A stretch of DNA of 64,000 bases from Pontiella sulfatireligans (GTDB lineage: Bacteria; Verrucomicrobiota; Kiritimatiellia; Kiritimatiellales; Pontiellaceae): NCBI RefSeq assembly GCF_900890705.1, contig NZ_CAAHFH010000002.1, forward strand, positions 124,001 through 188,000, read 5' to 3'. The notes beneath the pieces were generated by a model. The model searched no databases. It was not told the DNA's origin and was given only the letters and a program-made list of their open reading frames with translations. Shown here in pieces: positions 61,619 to 64,000 of the stretch (its first letter is position 1; each line of letters opens with the position of its first letter). A program made the position numbers and the translations under genes.

Positions 61619-64000
61619 TTACTTCCCTTCGTAGGCTTTGATGTAGATTTCCTTGAGTTCGCTGATCAGCGGGTAGCGCGGGTTGGCGCCGGTGCACTGG
61701 TCGTCAAACGCATCCTCGGAGAGCTGGTCGAGGTTGGCGTAGAAATCTTTCTCGTTCACGCCGGCTTCCTTGATGCTCATCGGAATGTTGAGCTTTTTCT
61801 TCAGCTCATCGATCGCCTTGATCAGCAGCTTCACCTTGGAATCGTCGGTGGTGCCGCCGAGCTGGAGATAATCGGCCACGCGGGCATACCGTTCCTTGGC
61901 GGTCGGCCAGCTGTACTGGGAGAATGCCGCCTGCTTGATCGGGTTGTCCGTGGCGTTGAATTTGATCGTTTCATTGATCATCAGCGCGTTGGCCATTCCG
62001 TGCGGCAGGTGGTAGGCGGCGCCGAGCTTATGCGCCATCGAGTGGCAAACCCCTAGGAACGCGTTGGCGAAGCTCATGCCGGCGAGCGTGGCGGCATAGT
62101 GCACCTTTTCGCGCGCCTTGCGGTCGCCCGTGGCATAGGACTCCGGCAGATACTTGAAGAGCAGACGAAGCGCTTCGAGGGCCTGCGGATTGGTGAACTC
62201 GGAGCTGACGATGCTGACCATCGCTTCAAGGGCGTGCGTCACGGCGTCAATCCCGCCAAAGGCCGCGAGCGATTTAGGCATGCCCATGACGAGTTCCGGA
62301 TCGCAGATGGCCATATCCGGCGTGAGGGCATAGTCGGCAATCGGATATTTCGCGCCGGTTTTGTCGTCGGTCACCACCGCGAACGGCGTAACTTCAGAAC
62401 CGGTGCCGCTGGTGGTCGGAATGCAGACCATCTTCGATTTTTTTCCAAGCTCTGGAAAGGTGCAGATGCGTTTCTTGATATCCATAAAGCGCATCGCCAA
62501 ATCTTCAAACTTGGTTTCCGGGCTTTCATACATCAGCCACATGATCTTGGCCGCATCCATCGGGGAGCCGCCGCCGAGGGCAATGATCACGTCGGGTCTA
62601 TATCCGTTCATCACTTTCAGGCCGGCCTTCACGGTGCTCAGATCGGGATCGGGTTTCACGTCGTAGAAGATTTCATAATCCAGATTAATGGCATCAAGCG
62701 CATCGGTCACCTTATCGACCAGCCCCAAGTCCATCAGCGCCTTGTCGGTCACAATCATGGCGCGTTTGCTTCCGCACAGATCCTTGATCGCCACCGGCAG
62801 GCAGCCATACTTGAAATAAATATTCTTCGGCACATTGAACCACAGGGTGTTTTCGCGGCGTTCCGCGACCGTTTTAACGTTCATCAGGTGTTTCACTCCC
62901 ACGTTTTCGCTGACCGAATTTCCGCCCCAGCTTCCGCAGCCCAGGGTCAAAGAAGGTTCGAGTTTAAAGTTGTACAAATCGCCGATCGCGCCCTGCGAAC
63001 TCGGCGTATTCACGAGAATACGGCCCGTTTTCATCATGGCGCCGAAATCGCGGATACGATCGCGGTTGAGCGGATCGGTATACAGCACGGAGGTGTGCCC
63101 GATCCCGCCGGCGGCCACGAGCGCCTCGGCCGTTTCCAATGCATGAAAAAAGTCGGACACCTTATAGAGCCCGAGCACCGGACTGAGCTTTTCATAAGAG
63201 AACGGCTCTTCCGGCCCGACCTTCGTGGCTTCGCCGATCAGCACCTTGGTGTCTTCCTTGACCTTGATGCCGGCCAGCTCGGCAATCGCGCCCGCCGGCT
63301 GTCCGACGATTTTTGCGTTGAGGTGGCCATCCACCATAATGGTTTCGCCGACTTTCTTTTTCTGGGCTGCCGTCAGGATCGTGGCGCCGCGCTTTTTGAA
63401 CTCGTCCTTCACTTCGTCGTAGATGGAATCCACCACCACCACGCTCTGCTCGGAGGCGCAGATGACACCGTTGTCGAAGGTCTTGGAGATCAGGATGCTG
63501 TTAACGGCCGTTTTGATGCAGGCGGTTTCATCGATGACCGCCGGCGTATTGCCCGCCCCCACCCCAAGCGCCGGCTTGCCGGAGCTGTAGGCCGCTTTGA
63601 CCATGCCCGGACCGCCGGTCGCGAGAATCAGCGCGATGTCCGGATGGCTCATCAGCGCGTTGCTCAATTCAACAGAAGGTGTTTCGATGCAGTCGATCAG
63701 CCCTACCGGAGCGCCGGCTTCTTCAGCCGCTTTGCGGATCAAATGTGCTGCTTCAGCCGTGCAGCCCTTGGCGCGGGGATGCGGCGAAAAAATGATGCCG
63801 TTGCGGGTTTTCAGCGAGATTAGCGCCTTGAAGATGGCGGTGGAGGTTGGGTTGGTGGTCGGGACGACGCCGGCAATGATGCCGATCGGCTCGGCAATCT
63901 TGGTGATGCCGTAGGTTTCATCGCGTTCGAGCACGCCGCAGGTCTTCATGTCTTTGTATTTGTTGTAGATAAACTCGGAAGCGAAGTGGTTCTTCGTCAC
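61619..64000 (-). CDS. adhE: Bifunctional acetaldehyde-CoA / alcohol dehydrogenase AdhE, partial
   Basis: Converts acetyl-CoA to acetaldehyde and then ethanol, regenerating NAD+ in fermentation. 793 codons; about 75-80 N-terminal residues lie beyond the right window edge (the frame enters at VTKNHFASEFIYNKYKD). The aldehyde dehydrogenase half shows GIIAGVVPTTNPTSTAIFKA and the catalytic cysteine in NGVICASEQSVVV. The linker leads to the iron alcohol dehydrogenase half with IIALGGGSPMDAAKIMW, FGGIDAVTHALEAM and the metal-binding histidines in CHSMAHKLGAAYHLPHGMAN. Both halves are complete within what is seen. Such proteins form helical spirosomes. Ends with an intrinsic terminator downstream. 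Confidence 0.96.
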   Translation of the reverse strand: MTKNHFASEFIYNKYKDMKTCGVLERDETYGITKIAEPIGIIAGVVPTTNPTSTAIFKALISLKTRNGIIFSPHPRAKGCTAEAAHLIRKAAEEAGAPVGLIDCIETPSVELSNALMSHPDIALILATGGPGMVKAAYSSGKPALGVGAGNTPAVIDETACIKTAVNSILISKTFDNGVICASEQSVVVVDSIYDEVKDEFKKRGATILTAAQKKKVGETIMVDGHLNAKIVGQPAGAIAELAGIKVKEDTKVLIGEATKVGPEEPFSYEKLSPVLGLYKVSDFFHALETAEALVAAGGIGHTSVLYTDPLNRDRIRDFGAMMKTGRILVNTPSSQGAIGDLYNFKLEPSLTLGCGSWGGNSVSENVGVKHLMNVKTVAERRENTLWFNVPKNIYFKYGCLPVAIKDLCGSKRAMIVTDKALMDLGLVDKVTDALDAINLDYEIFYDVKPDPDLSTVKAGLKVMNGYRPDVIIALGGGSPMDAAKIMWLMYESPETKFEDLAMRFMDIKKRICTFPELGKKSKMVCIPTTSGTGSEVTPFAVVTDDKTGAKYPIADYALTPDMAICDPELVMGMPKSLAAFGGIDAVTHALEAMVSIVSSEFTNPQALEALRLLFKYLPESYATGDRKAREKVHYAATLAGMSFANAFLGVCHSMAHKLGAAYHLPHGMANALMINETIKFNATDNPIKQAAFSQYSWPTAKERYARVADYLQLGGTTDDSKVKLLIKAIDELKKKLNIPMSIKEAGVNEKDFYANLDQLSEDAFDDQCTGANPRYPLISELKEIYIKAYEGK

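Noticed and set aside
62099-63823. Plus-strand open frame of 574 codons opposite adhE
   Set aside because: Antisense shadow of adhE, with biased composition and no motif.

Overview
The window (64 kb, mostly GC-rich) looks like a chromosome segment of a PVC-superphylum bacterium, most likely a marine Kiritimatiellota (Pontiella-like) or a close verrucomicrobial relative. The grounds are a 51-residue basic protein that matches the PVC signature family, very large secreted cadherin-like/Calx-beta proteins with a characteristic C-terminal module, a secreted glycoside hydrolase, and housekeeping genes typical of anaerobic fermenters (AdhE, cobalamin-dependent class II ribonucleotide reductase). 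The taxonomic placement is an inference.

Layout. 1-7.5 kb is core metabolism: a minus-strand lipid operon (AsmA-like, plsY, gpsA), then the PVC small basic protein, an RsuA/RluB pseudouridine synthase, a SAM riboswitch ahead of metY and metX (methionine by direct sulfhydrylation), and yaaA. 7.5-16.4 kb is a complete type II-C-like CRISPR-Cas locus: a 42-repeat array, cas2, cas1, a 1519-residue cas9 and a divergent tracrRNA. The tracrRNA anti-repeat fixes array transcription to the minus strand. The Cas9 carries an insertion of about 290 residues between the HNH side and RuvC-III, made of about five tandem modules. 16.7-21 kb holds nrdJ with paired NrdR boxes and a secreted transglutaminase/TPR protein.

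21-30.8 kb is a scrambled accessory region: a frameshifted rhuM, a GT2 glycosyltransferase and its 5'-truncated second copy, gene remnants, dispersed repeats with a recurring CTGACCC motif, a glycoside hydrolase, a fragment of an amino-acid ABC transporter, and a low-GC three-gene operon (PIN-GNAT-ASCH-like protein, ASCH protein, P-loop kinase-like ATPase) lying between two 101-bp direct repeats.

30.8-55.3 kb is one minus-strand operon of six genes making only exported proteins: 354, 607, 2879 and 884 residues, a PpiC/SurA-type lipoprotein foldase, and a 3086-residue cadherin-like protein. It is probably a giant cell-surface assembly with its own chaperone.

55.7-60 kb contains truncated genes joined to a short integron cassette array on the minus strand: a membrane protein, attC, a C-type lectin, attC, and a truncated PHP-ATPase resembling TrlF. 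The two attC sites are 88 bp and nearly identical. No integrase gene is visible, so this is a cluster of attC sites lacking an integrase. 60.4-64 kb returns to core genes: aroK, a Dabb-family protein and adhE (cut by the window edge).
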